From Brachyhypopomus gauderio (lineage: Eukaryota > Chordata > Actinopteri > Gymnotiformes > Hypopomidae), in NCBI RefSeq assembly GCF_052324685.1, contig NC_135221.1, positions 5,571,739 through 5,635,738 on the forward strand: a DNA stretch of 64,000 bases. Direction: 5' to 3'. Both the position numbers and the translations under genes were made by a program. The notes under the pieces were generated by a model that saw nothing but the letters and a program-made list of their open reading frames with translations, was not told the origin of the DNA and made no database searches. Position 1 is the stretch's first letter; the number at the start of each line of letters is the position of its first letter. This document shows positions 47,101 to 58,927 of this stretch, one piece after another.

Positions 47101-50100
47101 TAATTCGCTTCTCAATACATGACGCACTCAGACTGAAACCCAGCGTGATGTGACAGGACACTCTCTGTCCTCTGGATACTAGTGATGTAATTGTTGATCC
47201 TTCAGGAGCTGTCTGACAGCTAAGGCCATTAGCAGCGAAGGGCGAGTCCACACGCCACGGGTCTCGCTGAGACCGTTGATGTTTTTGTGCCTCCGATTTT
47301 GTTTGTTGCATCGTGGCTTCACTAAGGTGACGTGACAGTGGTTTACCCACACCCAGACTGCAGCCTCTGAGGGCCATGCACAGGGAAAGAGTGGTGAAAA
47401 TGGTGGTGAAAGAGGTGGTGGAAGTGGTGAAACCATTTTTCTTCCCCCAGATTTTCACACATGCAGCGTCAGCGCTGGTGAAGCAGCATGACTTCATTTA
47501 TAAATGAAAGTGAAAAACTAGAAACTCTTCCCACTCACGGTCGACATCCATTACGGCCCTTCAACTTCATCCATCTTCACTGGCTCTAAACTCAGGCCCC
47601 CTGTTTCAGAGGCTTGAGGAACTGTCTTTAAACATCTTCCAGCTACTCCCTGGTGAACTGCACCTTGGGTTCCAGGATAATGGTGAGGATTTCACCAATG
47701 AGCGGCAACAGAGACGGGCTCGCCCCTGGCCGCCAAGGCACCTGACTCAATCTCTACTATCACACAATAAAAGGTGCACTCACTTTGTAATTTGCTACGG
47801 TGAGAGGGTTGATTGATTTATTGCTCTAGCGTTGAGCGTGCATTTTGTGAGGAAGATTCTTTTTTCCAATACTTTTTGTTTACATCAGCTTACTGTTTTT
47901 ATGCCCTTGAGTTTAAGTTTAGTTGATTTAGAGGAGTTCCATCATGTCAGATACCTCTATCTGTCTCCTGCAGAAGACTATTATTCCATTTGAATCCCTT
48001 ATCGAACCATTAACCGATGTGATGCTCTGTCGTGTGTACTGCGTTTATATCTGCAGGACAAAAACATCTGTTCCTCCTCAACCTCATTCACCGAAAGGAA
48101 CCCACTTAAAGAACTTGGTGTCCAAAACATCTACTTCAATAACAGCAATCAATGACTGATGATTCATCTCTGACCAGAGTGCCTGTATTCCCAGTGTTGT
48201 TTAGGCTGAAAATGATTCAAGCATCTGTCTTGCAGAGCAATAAATCACACACCAGTAGTGCACTGCAGGCTAATGGCTTAGATGTATTGCGGTGTTTTCA
48301 TTTGCCTTCAGTCTCCCGAGCACCACCGTTTCCATGACATTGCTGAATGCTCCCGCATGGCAAATTGCTTATTGTTTGGTGAGTGGACTGGGCAATGTTT
48401 ATTGATTGCATTCCAGCTGAATTCTTAGTGCTGACATCCATTACTAAAATGCCAAATTAGAGATCTTTCAATATGTTTTTTTTCATATATTCAGAGAGGA
48501 GAACCCATAAGGTCACAGAGGACACGTATCTAAAACAAGGACAAAGACTATCGTCCTTGCTTTGCACTATGGGTGACATCTGATGTGCATAAAACCCCAT
48601 TAACCTTCAGCAAGAATCTAGGGCCTTTGCTACTAAAAACATGGTGACCTCCTGTGACCCCCCTGGAGCATACTTAAATTATATTGAATTTAGTTATATT
48701 GAAGCTATTTAGCTATTCTGAAGATGTTTTTTAAACTCTAGGCTAGCTATAACCAGGCATTAAATGTGATTTATTAAAATAATGCTGCGTCACACCAGAG
48801 AAAATGAACTGGCTTCTGCTATGAGGACCTGTAATCTTATCTGGTTGCTGAGATGCTGAGATCTGAGCGTCTGCAAGGATCTGTCAAATATCATTTAAGC
48901 ATGTCACTCTCCCAGGTGGACATTTCATTCTTCTTAACATAGACACTAGCCTCACAGCCTACAGTAACAGACATTAGCCCCAGAGGGAGCTGCACAGGAG
49001 GTAGAAAGCATTCACAGTCACTGTCTTGATCCACTAACACACACACAGAGACCAGCACGGGCATCAGAAAGCATGAGAAGCTTTGTGGCATTACCAACAT
49101 TGCCACTGGATGCTACATGATCTTCCCCCAGAACATGAGTGAAAAGGTTCAGTCTCAGAGTCAGCCCACAAGGCGAATCTTTAATCGACTGGAAATAGGT
49201 GTTGTCACTGCCAAACAGGCTGCATCCCATTTGTCTGTCCCCTGGATATTGTGGAGAAAGAGCCATATAGGCTCAAAGAGGGATTACCAGGTTCCGCTTG
49301 GCACCAGGTGGATGTTTAACGGCTTGGAATCTCGGATTCAGAGATGTCTGAATTGTCATTGGCTGTGGTCCCGAGCTCCACTATAGCTCATCGGAGACAT
49401 ACTGTGCATACTCTCCTCCCTTAAAGACTAACCAGACAAAACACATTGTTTTGATTGAGAGTTGCTTTATTTAGCCGTTTAACTTGTGCCGGTTCAGACA
49501 GTGGGGGATGACGCAGAGTTGCACAAATCCACTTTAAAAGTTCTGCTCCAACGCACCTCTTACCACACTCCACACAGGCCTGTTTCAGGGTCTACAAGGT
49601 GTCAAGAACAATTCAACAAAGTCAGGCCATTTAGACACAGCCTAGTTTGTATGGGGAAATAAGTTGTTTCGGTACACAGAGGAAACTGGTGAAGGTATTC
49701 CATAGTTTTCTTAATTGAGCATTTTACCCTGACAATGTTTATGTTAAATTAAAGTGTCTTTACTAATGAAACCAGTCTGCATTTAGTATAGCCTATTGTG
49801 AATATCACAGAAATAAAACAATAACAAAATTTTGCCTTTGCCATCATTGTGATTCCTCATATTAAATCAAATTTCCATGAAAAAGTCAAATAGAGTTTTT
49901 CTGTTCTGGCTCTTTTCTGGTTTTTGGGTCAGATGCGTTGGGAATTGGGAGTGTTCCTGGAGGAGTGTGTGAGTGTGCTTCCTCCCCTCTCAGATGGAAG
50001 GTAATAGATTTGCACCGCAGGGCCTTTTCAGGATGCAGAAGTCAAGGAGATGAAGCACTATCAGCTTCTTCAACATGGCAACAACGCACCAGGCAGAGAG

Positions 50101-52457
50101 CTTCATTATGCCACTGCAATGTTGTTGTTGTTTTAGTTTTACTCCTGTTCTCATAACCACGAGGATATGTAGGTGGTCAAAAATCATTGATTCCTGGTTT
50201 TGACTTCTGTTTGTTAATGTGATGACGGTTTATGTTAGTGTGTTTTGTTCTTTCTTCGTTGTTTACCTTTGAAACTCAATCAAAAGTTAATCAAAAAATC
50301 TTTGATTGAGGATAATTTCTTCAAAGTTACATGTCCTGTTTTAGAAGAATTGTTGTAGGTGTGCTTTAAATTGGAAAATCTTTGTTCAGAATTGGGTGTT
50401 CTTTGGTGTGAAGGGAAAAGATTCAATGAAAAAAAGAGACAAATAAACATGTAACTGTACAGTTAAACTGCCCTCAGAGTCAGAAATGCCTTCAGAGCAT
50501 AAACCTAACAAACCAGACACAAAGACAGGTGCTTATATTTAGTGAAAAGATGTACCAACCTTTTCTTCCTCAATTCATGTCCACTAATAACAGACACGAG
50601 ACCAACTACATTAACCAACACAGTAACCAACTACATTGTTTGACTGGTGCTGTATGTTATGTTGTTATGCTACCACTTGTTCAACATGACAACCTCCAAT
50701 AAGTAGAAATCACAGAGCGTGGCTCACATCTGTGGTGAAGTGTTTTGGTGGTTTGGTTCTGGTTTGAATCACAACGCTCCCGTTCTGAAATCCTCGTGTC
50801 CTCCAGGGATGCTTGTAGTCCACTAGCAGGAGAGTATTGTGCATCAGCTATTCATGGTCATACTGAGCCTAATTGCAAAACATGTTCCATTGCTAATCAG
50901 TCTAATCACATTTCATTGGTGTCTATCAGAACACACACCACTGACAGGTAATCAAGGCAGTCATTAACCTTACATTTGTCCTTAGAAACCAAGATCCCAA
51001 GAGTGTGTGTACAGGAGAAATGATTAAGGTGCAACTTCCTAATGCCAGATTTGCTACCTCACCTCATGAATCTCATGAATCTTGCGATGCTAAAAGAAAG
51101 CCAATTGCCTCGAGTTTTTTATTTTTTGATGTGCTGACCTAATTCATTGGTGCAACCTGTACTGATGAAGAACACATGCTGAACACATCAGCCTGCCACG
51201 AATTATAGTCCAGACAACAACATTTGAAAGGATGTGATTTACAACCTGTTGCTTTTTTTGGGGTGGAAAGGTTGAGGTTATTCATATCTTCTCAAGACTA
51301 AAAAAATATATAAATAATGCTGAAATAAGTCCGATGGAAATTCATTTCTCACTTTTATCTCATTTCAAAGCTTGCTGGATAATTCTATACATAGTAATTT
51401 TAGACTTTACACAGGATATTAGGAAATTGATGAGTGGATGAATCATTGATTTATGCTGTTTCTCTTGCACCGACAGAAATAGAAAAGAGAATATTGTATC
51501 ACTTTGGCCCTCAATCATTGTCCTCCACTGACACAAGATATATGGATGTGGACTTAATGAAAGTTTCTGTCAAACCTGGGTAGAAGCCGCACCCCTGGTA
51601 AGCTCTTTCAGTTGTTGAGATAGCGAAGCTTTAATCTGTCACTGTCTCAAGGTGCCACTGACAGATACTAATCTGAGACTACAGCTGCGGAGAGTGTGGA
51701 GCTTAATGTGCTTCACAGAGCAGCGAATCCGGTGAAGTGGTAAAGTGCTTCCAAAATTGGAGGAAGGACACCAACAACAGGTTGGGATGTTAACACTATC
51801 GCCCCCCAAACCTCTAGTGAAATAATGATATGATAAATTGATCCATTGTTTGGAGTCTGTGTGTCTTGACTTGTCCACAGTGTCAGTTACAGAAGCCCAA
51901 TGTATTACAGTCACAGTTTAATGAGACGTTGAAATGATTTTGTGATTAAACAGTAGTCAATCTCATAATGTGGTCATTATTAGTATCACAGTGGTATGCT
52001 ACTCTGTAGAAGTGGAAAGACACTGGTTGTGAAGGTTGGAACTGTTATCTTTTATTGCTGCAAATGAAGTGTGAAAGAATTTAAAAGGGCTAATGTAATT
52101 ATCATGAATAATGAATTAATGCATTATGGATTATCCATGCATGTAATTGTTTTTGGATTTCACTCTGTTTCGTGACTACACATCACCTTGGTGTAGTAAA
52201 GACATAACTCCTAAACTCAGTAAATGCAATTTAGAAGCAAAATATACAGAGTTCGGTTTACCAAGTCACTCGTACCCAGTGGATAAGCCATAACCTGGTA
52301 AGACTCTATTCTTTCTACTGAGAAATAGTGACTCATATTTGTTAAGTATTCACCTTTTAGATATAATTTTTATTTAGTTTATAGGGTTTTTTTTGGAAAT
52401 CATGTAACTGATGGGCAATATTGATTCATCTTCATAAAGACAATTGATCACTTGAGT
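44191..52457. other. 8-kb intergenic stretch without a recognised gene
   Basis: Open frames are short, at most about 137 codons. None shows a recognisable domain or a convincing exon series on either strand. Composition is ordinary to AT-rich. No RNA gene or transposon with clear ends was found. Confidence 0.5.
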
Positions 52458-52462
52458 TTCAT

Positions 52463-52801
52463 TGTCACGTTGAGGACCCCGGCCCCTCCCTTTTGGGCGT
52501 GTGTTAACGTTGTCCACGTGCTTTGTCTGCGTCTGTGGAACTCCGTGGTTATGACTATGTCGTGTGATAATGTGTCTCACCTGTGAATCGTCTCGTAATC
52601 ACGTGGGGCTAACGTGGTTTGTCTATTTAATGTGCGTTCGTGCAGTGTCCTGTGCTCGTCGTTGTCTAAAGTCTACACGTTGCTGTGTGAGTGTTTTTGT
52701 TATCCGTGTGCTATTGCGCAATCATTGTCGAAAATAAAAGTGACGTCAGTCATAAAGGAAGGATTCTGTGTCTCGTCCTTCGCCGACCCACGAGCGTCAC
52801 A
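52463..52801 (+). repeat. Left LTR
   Basis: TG...CA ends, a TATA-like CTATTTAATG near 52622, AATAAA at 52733-52738 and a perfect CRE TGACGTCA at 52741-52748. Confidence 0.93.
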
Positions 52802-52833
52802 GAACGACGAGCCGTTCAAGAGACACCGAGAGA

Positions 52834-54466
52834 ATGCCAGGCTATGCCACCCGGCCGAAGAGGGCACAGCGCCCCAGCAAGCGGCATCACTGCACGTCTT
52901 CCTCCCCCCAGCGCCGCGAAGCCCCGCCGACTCTGGCGCAGCTCAAGGGAGATCCGGAGTGCGCCTACCTGCTCTACGCACCGTCGGGAGACGGCAATTC
53001 CCGAGTTAGCGGAGGAATACCGCCGGACAGCTGTGCGGGTGTGGCTGGAGAAGCGCCCCTCTCCCTGCCAGGGGCTCTCGCCCCTGCGGGTGGGTGTCCA
53101 GGAGAGAAAGAAGGAGGGGGACTCCTCCCCGCGCCACGAGGCCACGCCCACGCTGGAAGAACTGGAGCAGGACCTGGTGTGTGCTGCTCAGCTGGCCGCG
53201 GCTCGTGCGTGCCAGGACCCTGGCATGGCGGAAGTGTTCCGCGATGGCACGGTGAGAATCTGGAGACATTTACACCTGTCTTCTTCCCGCGCCCTCTCGC
53301 CTTTGAGGGTGGAAGCTTGTGTCGCCGGCGCCACCTCATCGACCCCGGAGAGCGAGTTTGAGGAGGGGGACTCAGAGGAGGAGCAGGAGGAGAACTACCC
53401 TCCGTCGTTGTACTCCGCCCCTACCGTGGACTACGGTGGGGAAGAGGAGGACTATCCTCCATCCGTGGGCAAAACTTCCACCGTGGACTACAGCGGGGAG
53501 GTGGACCCGGCTCCCTCGGTCTACTCCGTCCCCACCGTGGATTATGGGGAGGGCGACGAGGAGGAAGAGGACTACCCTCCCTCCGTGGGCTCTTCTTCTG
53601 CAGACGACCACGGTGAGGGGGAAGGGGACTATCCCCCCTCCTTATACTCCGCTCCCACCGTCGACTATGGGGAAGGTGAGGAGGACTACCCTCCGTCCGT
53701 GTGCTCGGGCGTGTCCGAGTACACGGACAGTGAACCTTACACGGAAGACGAGGGTAGCCCGGTGGCATCGGAACGCTCCTTGAGGACCGTGAAAGGGAGA
53801 ACCAGCCCGGCGGTGAGCGCATCCTCGGACCCATACGAGGGGAGCGCTATGGACTGCTCTCGGGGGGAGAGTCCAGCCACTCCGATGAGCTGGAGCTTGG
53901 GCAGTGAGGAGGAAGAGGAGATGGAAGCCGAGGAAGAAGGCCACACTGCCCGCTTCAGAGCGTGGTCGGGGAGCGAAGGAGGAGGTCCCTACGACCTACC
54001 AGGAGGGGAGAACAGCCGCGCTGCACCGGGCACGTCCGCCAGCCGCGCTGCACCGGGCACGTCCGCCAGCCGCGCTGCACCGGGCACGTCCGCCAGCCGC
54101 GCTGCACCCGGCACGTCCGCCAGCCGCGCTGCACCCGGCACGTCCGCCAGCCGCGCTGCACCGGGCACGTCCGCCAGCCGCGCTGCACCCGGCGGAGGGT
54201 TCGCAGCGAGGGCAGGAGGGGGACTGCCCACTGCAGCACCTGCAGTTCCCGACCTCTCCCCTCTCATCGCTCTCCTCCTGGCGCGTAGCCTGGCGCCTGT
54301 TACGTGTTTGTATGTCCCAGTGTTTGTGAGTCTTCCCGTGTGTATACCAAACCCATTTTTCCCATTTGTTCCTCTATGTGTTAATGTTCCTGTGTGTATT
54401 TTTGTGAACATCCTGTCCAACTTGTCTAACGTTTTCTCCCCTGTTTTCCCAGGGAGGGTGTTCTAG
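52834..54466 (+). CDS. Repetitive acidic ORF of the LTR element, one frameshift
   Basis: An ATG at 52834 opens a basic frame (MPGYATRPKRAQRPSKRHH). The coding-like signal moves to the second frame near 52985-53000 and continues open to 54466, so a single indel probably separates the two parts. The N-terminal part holds two divergent copies of a module: PTLxxLxxD..CAxxL, an E-rich helix ending VRVW or VRIW, then LSPLRV. Next are 5-6 acidic repeats of about 20 residues built on EEDYPPSVYSAPTVDYGEG (53386-53700). Then come six 9-residue repeats SRAAPGTSA encoded by 27-bp units (54014-54193), and a hydrophobic tail of about 60 residues. I do not recognise a family. The open frame also runs upstream into the LTR. 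Confidence 0.55.
54014..54193 (+). repeat. 27-bp tandem array inside the LTR-element ORF
   Basis: Six full units and one partial unit of AGCCGCGCTGCACCGGGCAC + GTCCGCC. They differ only at a CGGG/CCGG position and stay in frame. Confidence 0.95.
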
Positions 54467-54608
54467 GCGGTCCGTGACGGACGCTTCGCCAAGGGCGGTC
54501 ACCTCCCAGATGCAGGACTGAGCGTGTCGGATCCGCCCATGGTCGTGGGTTCGGGGCACTCGGTCCTGTTGGCACCCCGGGACGGGTAGTGCCCTTGGAG
54601 GGGGCGTC

Positions 54609-54947
54609 TGTCACGTTGAGAACCCCGGCCCCTCCCTTTTGGGCGTGTGTTAACGTTGTCCACGTGCTTTGTCTGCGTCTGTGGAACTCCGTGGTTATGG
54701 TTATGTCGTGTGATAATGTGTCTCACCTGTGAATCGTCTCGTAATCACGTGGGGCTAATGTGGTTTGTCTATTTAATGTGCGTTCGCGCAGTGTCCTGTG
54801 CTCGTCGTTGTCTAAAGTCTACACGTTGCTGTGTGAGTGTTTTTGTTATCTGTGCGCTATTGCGCAATCGTTGTCGAAAATAAAAGTGACGTCAGTCATA
54901 AAGGAAGGATTCTGTGTCTCGTCCTTTGCCGACCCACGAGCGTCACA
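54609..54947 (+). repeat. Right LTR
   Basis: Same length as the left LTR, with nine transitions. AATAAA is at 54879-54884 and TGACGTCA at 54887-54894. Confidence 0.93.
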
Positions 54948-54952
54948 TTCAT

Positions 54953-55540
54953 TAGAATCTGTAAGTAAATACTAGTACAAATTTCTTTTTGAAGTGGAAA
55001 TGTGACATTTGTTCTAAATAAACAATATTTCAAATAATTCAAATAATACGTTCAGATGTTCCCAGGTCCAGGAATTAAAATGTAAGTTTATGAAGAATGC
55101 ACTAAAAATACATGTACACTTGCCAAGGAATCACCAGCAAACACAAGAAATAGTCTAGGCACATTCGTCAGGCAGCTATTTGCAGAATTATTTGCATCCT
55201 AAAAATGAAAAAGCTCTTGAAAAGATATGCAGGAGGAACTTCCTGTTTCTTCATAGTCACATCCTGTCCCGTTAGGATCTCCAAAACAAAAATTTTAACA
55301 CTGCCACTAAAAAAAATTATACTTTTTTGGTTATGCATGGCAAATTATCCATTTAGCATTTTAACAACAAACAAAATCATGTACTATGCTGGCTCAGAAC
55401 ATACAGTGACTCATATGGGTAGATTCATATGATCAGTAGAAAGCCTGAGGCATAGATGGGCCTAGGAGTCTATTCCAACATAAATGTAGCCCAGTGATTC
55501 CCCGAACCGAACCTTTACCTCAACACGTGTGAATCAGCAG
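54953..55540. other. Intergenic, nothing recognised
   Basis: AT-rich sequence between the LTR element and the GC-rich block. Confidence 0.4.
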
Positions 55541-55803
55541 AAACCTGTAAACAGACGTGTCGTTTTCTTTTATATGGAGGCAGAAGAATGAGTGCAGGTG
55601 TTCCCTCCTCGCATGGCGGCACTGCTGGGCTGCTGGGGGCGGAGAGAACGGCGCCTTCGCGCGGAGACAGATGGGAGGCCCGCGAGCGCTGGGATTCTCG
55701 GCACGTGCTCCCTCTGAGATGAGAGGGAATGCAAATGAACAGCGCGAGAACACAGCGGCAGAGCTGATATTCCGGACCGGCGGCCGCATCAGAAATCTCC
55801 TCC
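55541..55803 (+). promoter_or_regulatory. CpG-rich promoter and candidate first exon
   Basis: A sharp GC/CpG-rich block in AT-rich surroundings. It contains an E box CACGTG (55702-55707) and a perfect octamer ATGCAAAT (55729-55736). It ends at a strong donor TCC|GTAAGT (55804). The 84-codon open frame across it has no recognised domain, so the exon may be untranslated. No downstream coding exon was identified in the window. Confidence 0.45.
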
Positions 55804-58665
55804 GTAAGTAGCTGTTCTTTTTTCTCCCACACTTCTTTTTTTTAATTTTGTGACTTTTTTTAAATAAAACGAATAAGCACACCTTCTGTTCTGAGACGTC
55901 TATGACGGCAGGCTGTTGATCAACCATTCGGAGGTCAAACTGGCAGTGTGCAGAGGACCCCCGTGTTACAGTGTCCTATATCATACCCCAGGAGACGGCT
56001 GGGTGAGGTGGCAGAGGAGGGGGCAGGTGAATTCATGAATGTGAGAACCAGTAATCTTTGCAGTCCAGTGGCAGAAGGGGCTAAAGTAACTTAAAACCAT
56101 ACTCAGAAGTTGTAACATCAATTGAATAACGATTCATTAGAACAGCACCAGCAGCCCACCAAAACAGCTGCAGTAAAAAAAAAAGCCATAATCTTTGTAT
56201 TAAACCGCCTCCATCTGTGTAGGAGCAAACATTTGGTACGTGCAAGCAATATGATTGTCCCTTCTAATGGTTATGGACAAGATAAACAAATGCAGAATTT
56301 ACCAGTAGTTCAGACACAGTTCTTTTCACAGCTGTTGTAAAACGCCTGCTGACATCATGAAATGGTTAAGAGCAACAATATTTTGACACAGAATCACAAC
56401 CAGCCGAGTTTCGCCCAGTATCCTCCCACTGTGTGAAAAAATTACATCATTCTCTTGTGATCAAAAATGCATAAAACTGTTGCACAGACTCACTGAGGTC
56501 TAGCACTAAAAAGACAAGTGATCAAATACGTGAGCGCAGGCCTTCTGACGGGCTTCCTCTGTGAGACTGCTCCAACCACAGGCTGGAGAAAAGGTTACGA
56601 CAATAGTGTTGGAAACCAGGACATTAGGGTTAAACCGTTAAACCACTGCATTAAGGTCAGTGGGAAATGGTATGGACACTGAGTACACATGACCATATCT
56701 CTGTAAATGACTAAATATTTATGGCTACTCAAAACTGCATTACTTTGTCAGCTCTCTAACTCTGCCAACTATTAAAATATGCTATTAGTTGTAATTATAA
56801 TACATTGGTTTGGTTGTTAGATTAAAGGTTAGCATGCCAATTTTGTCTTCACTTGACACCGGCAATCATGAATTCTGCTTGTGAACGCTTTCCTCACCTT
56901 GCATAATTATAGGCTAACAAGGGTTATTAGCGTCTAATTAAAGTGATGACAGAGACAGACTATATTGCTACTGCGCTAGCTAGAGTGTAATCCAGTGGTA
57001 ACGCAGGGACATAGCACTGCTGCATGAAGGCTTTGGGTTTGGTGGTTCAGTTTCACTGCACTCCACAAAACCCTGAACAGTGCTTCGCTTAACTGAAACC
57101 AACACACAAGCTTCCAAAATCAGTGTCACAAAGGTTGACTGAAGAAACTTTAGCACACTTAAGACACAGAAAATTGTGATTCTTGTTCTGAATTTCCTTA
57201 AGCTGGTTAAAGTAACATTATAATTGTAAAAAAAAAGTCATGTTTAGGCATTTTCAAAATACAGCTTTATTTATCCTCATGTAAACATCAAAATGCAACA
57301 GCAAAATTTCGTACCATGTATCAAAAAATAAATAAAAATCACATTATTCACATTTTGTGAGCTTTAAGCTTACAAAATGAAATACACACATTATGCACAG
57401 GCTCTCCTTCCAATCAGCTTGGAGGACTCTGGAGCAAGTGGCAGATAAATATCTGCCATTTGGGTCTTTGGAAGTGACAGTGATCCCCAGACAGAATACA
57501 CACTGATCCTTGGGCTCCTTGCCATCCCTGTTTCGCTCACATCCATCCACCCACTGCGAGAGCAGACGAGGTCTCTCACAGAGAGAGCACCTGCGTGTTG
57601 AGGCTTGTCTGGATGTGGTGCAGGGCCTTTGCCCGAGCCTGGGTGGTGTAAAGCGTGCGTCCCGCAGTGGATTAGGGTGTAGTGGATGCTCTGCAGGGAG
57701 TGAACCAGCTGTGGTTGGGATGGGTGGTATGGAAGCCCAGTTGAGAGCATTCACTGACCTGCCAGTGAGACGGCAGAGAGACCATGGGCACAGGATCACG
57801 AAACCTGCAGGGTCCTAATGCTAGTGAAGTTGTCGGCACTGCTCTGGAGCCCAGAACAAAGCAACATGGCTGACTGATTCACCTGCTAACACATACAAGC
57901 TACAAGCTTTTGCTGGCTAGAAGTGGCAAAACTGGTTTGAGGGGCTTATGTGTTATTTCCATAAATACATTTTTCAACAATGTTTCAACATGTCGCTTTC
58001 CAACACTAGATTGCATGTTCCTTTTTGCGCTCCTCCCAGAAGGCTTGACGGTGTCTATTTTCAAAATCTAACGGCATGTTGCTTTGTGTGTGGCTTTGAA
58101 AGACAGCGTAGAAGTGATGGGCATGTGTTATATTTGTGCTGGAGCTCATCCAGATGTGCATTGACAGCTGTGAGAGAGGCAGTGCTACAGAGGGCACAGA
58201 GGAGAATACTTTCTGGGATGCGATTACTTGATATTTGCATCGTTACTCATTAAATGGGCCATGACTAACAGACCAGCTCAAGGACAACTTTATGTTGACA
58301 TGACTGAAGGGAGACACACTATAAAGCAGGTTTCAGGCATGGAGTTGCCTTGGGCATGGTTACACCACCTGAGCTTTTTACATACTGTTGTATGACCCCT
58401 GCACCCCCCCCCCCCCCCCCCGTTCATTTTTAATAGATGCTTAAATAAGGTGCTTTTTAAACTGTTTTAATGTTTAATCATGCGTTCATCAGTTAAAGAT
58501 GAACAGTTTTCCTTTCCTACCTCGGCAACTCATAACTACTATTGTGGCCCACGGAGGACCCTTGTGGTCCGCGTGATGTTGCTTTTAAATTACACTAGAG
58601 TTATGCTGATACAAAAGGAACAGATGAAAGTTGTCCTTTAGATATTTTATAAAATGGCTTTTTGT

Positions 58666-58690
58666 TGTGTGTGTGTGTGTGTGTGTGTGT
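58666..58690. repeat. (GT)n simple repeat
   Basis: GT run followed by a G run. Confidence 0.9.
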
Positions 58691-58861
58691 GGGGGGGGGT
58701 GTACTGGCTTTGTACAATGGTATAATGCTGTTTTCTCTTTCTACATGCTGAAAGTCATTCACCTATTAGTCAATTTCTCTAACCAGTGGTCCACAACAGC
58801 TTATTGTCTTTGTAGTGCTTTGCACTGGCTAAGTTGCATTATATCAGCACACGGCAGTGCT

Positions 58862-58863
<2 letters not shown>

Positions 58864-58926
<63 letters not shown>
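58864..58926. repeat. (GA)n microsatellite
   Basis: About 30 pure GA units. They create Glu-Arg and Leu-Ser spurious frames. Confidence 0.95.

Positions 58927-58927
<1 letters not shown>

Larger units (their letters stand above)
52463..54947 (+). mobile_element. Non-autonomous LTR retrotransposon with a private ORF
   Basis: Two 339-bp LTRs (52463-52801 and 54609-54947) begin TGTCACG and end CGTCACA. They are flanked by a perfect 5-bp duplication TTCAT (52458-52462 and 54948-54952). The LTRs differ at nine positions (2.7 percent), all transitions, so the insertion is young. The 1.8-kb interior has no gag, protease, reverse transcriptase or integrase motifs. It carries only a repetitive acidic open frame. 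A weak purine tract (GGAGGGGGC) precedes the right LTR. No primer-binding site matching a tRNA I know was found after the left LTR. The 5-bp duplication suggests mobilisation by a Ty3/gypsy-type element. Confidence 0.9.

Noticed and set aside
47084-47497. 137-codon minus-strand open frame
   Set aside because: No recognised domain, no splice sites that build a longer protein, and low-complexity Thr/Ser runs from a GGTGGTGAAA-type repeat.
53372-54420. Several long minus-strand open frames in the LTR element
   Set aside because: They mirror the in-frame repeats of the plus-strand ORF. The GC-rich tandem units keep all frames open.
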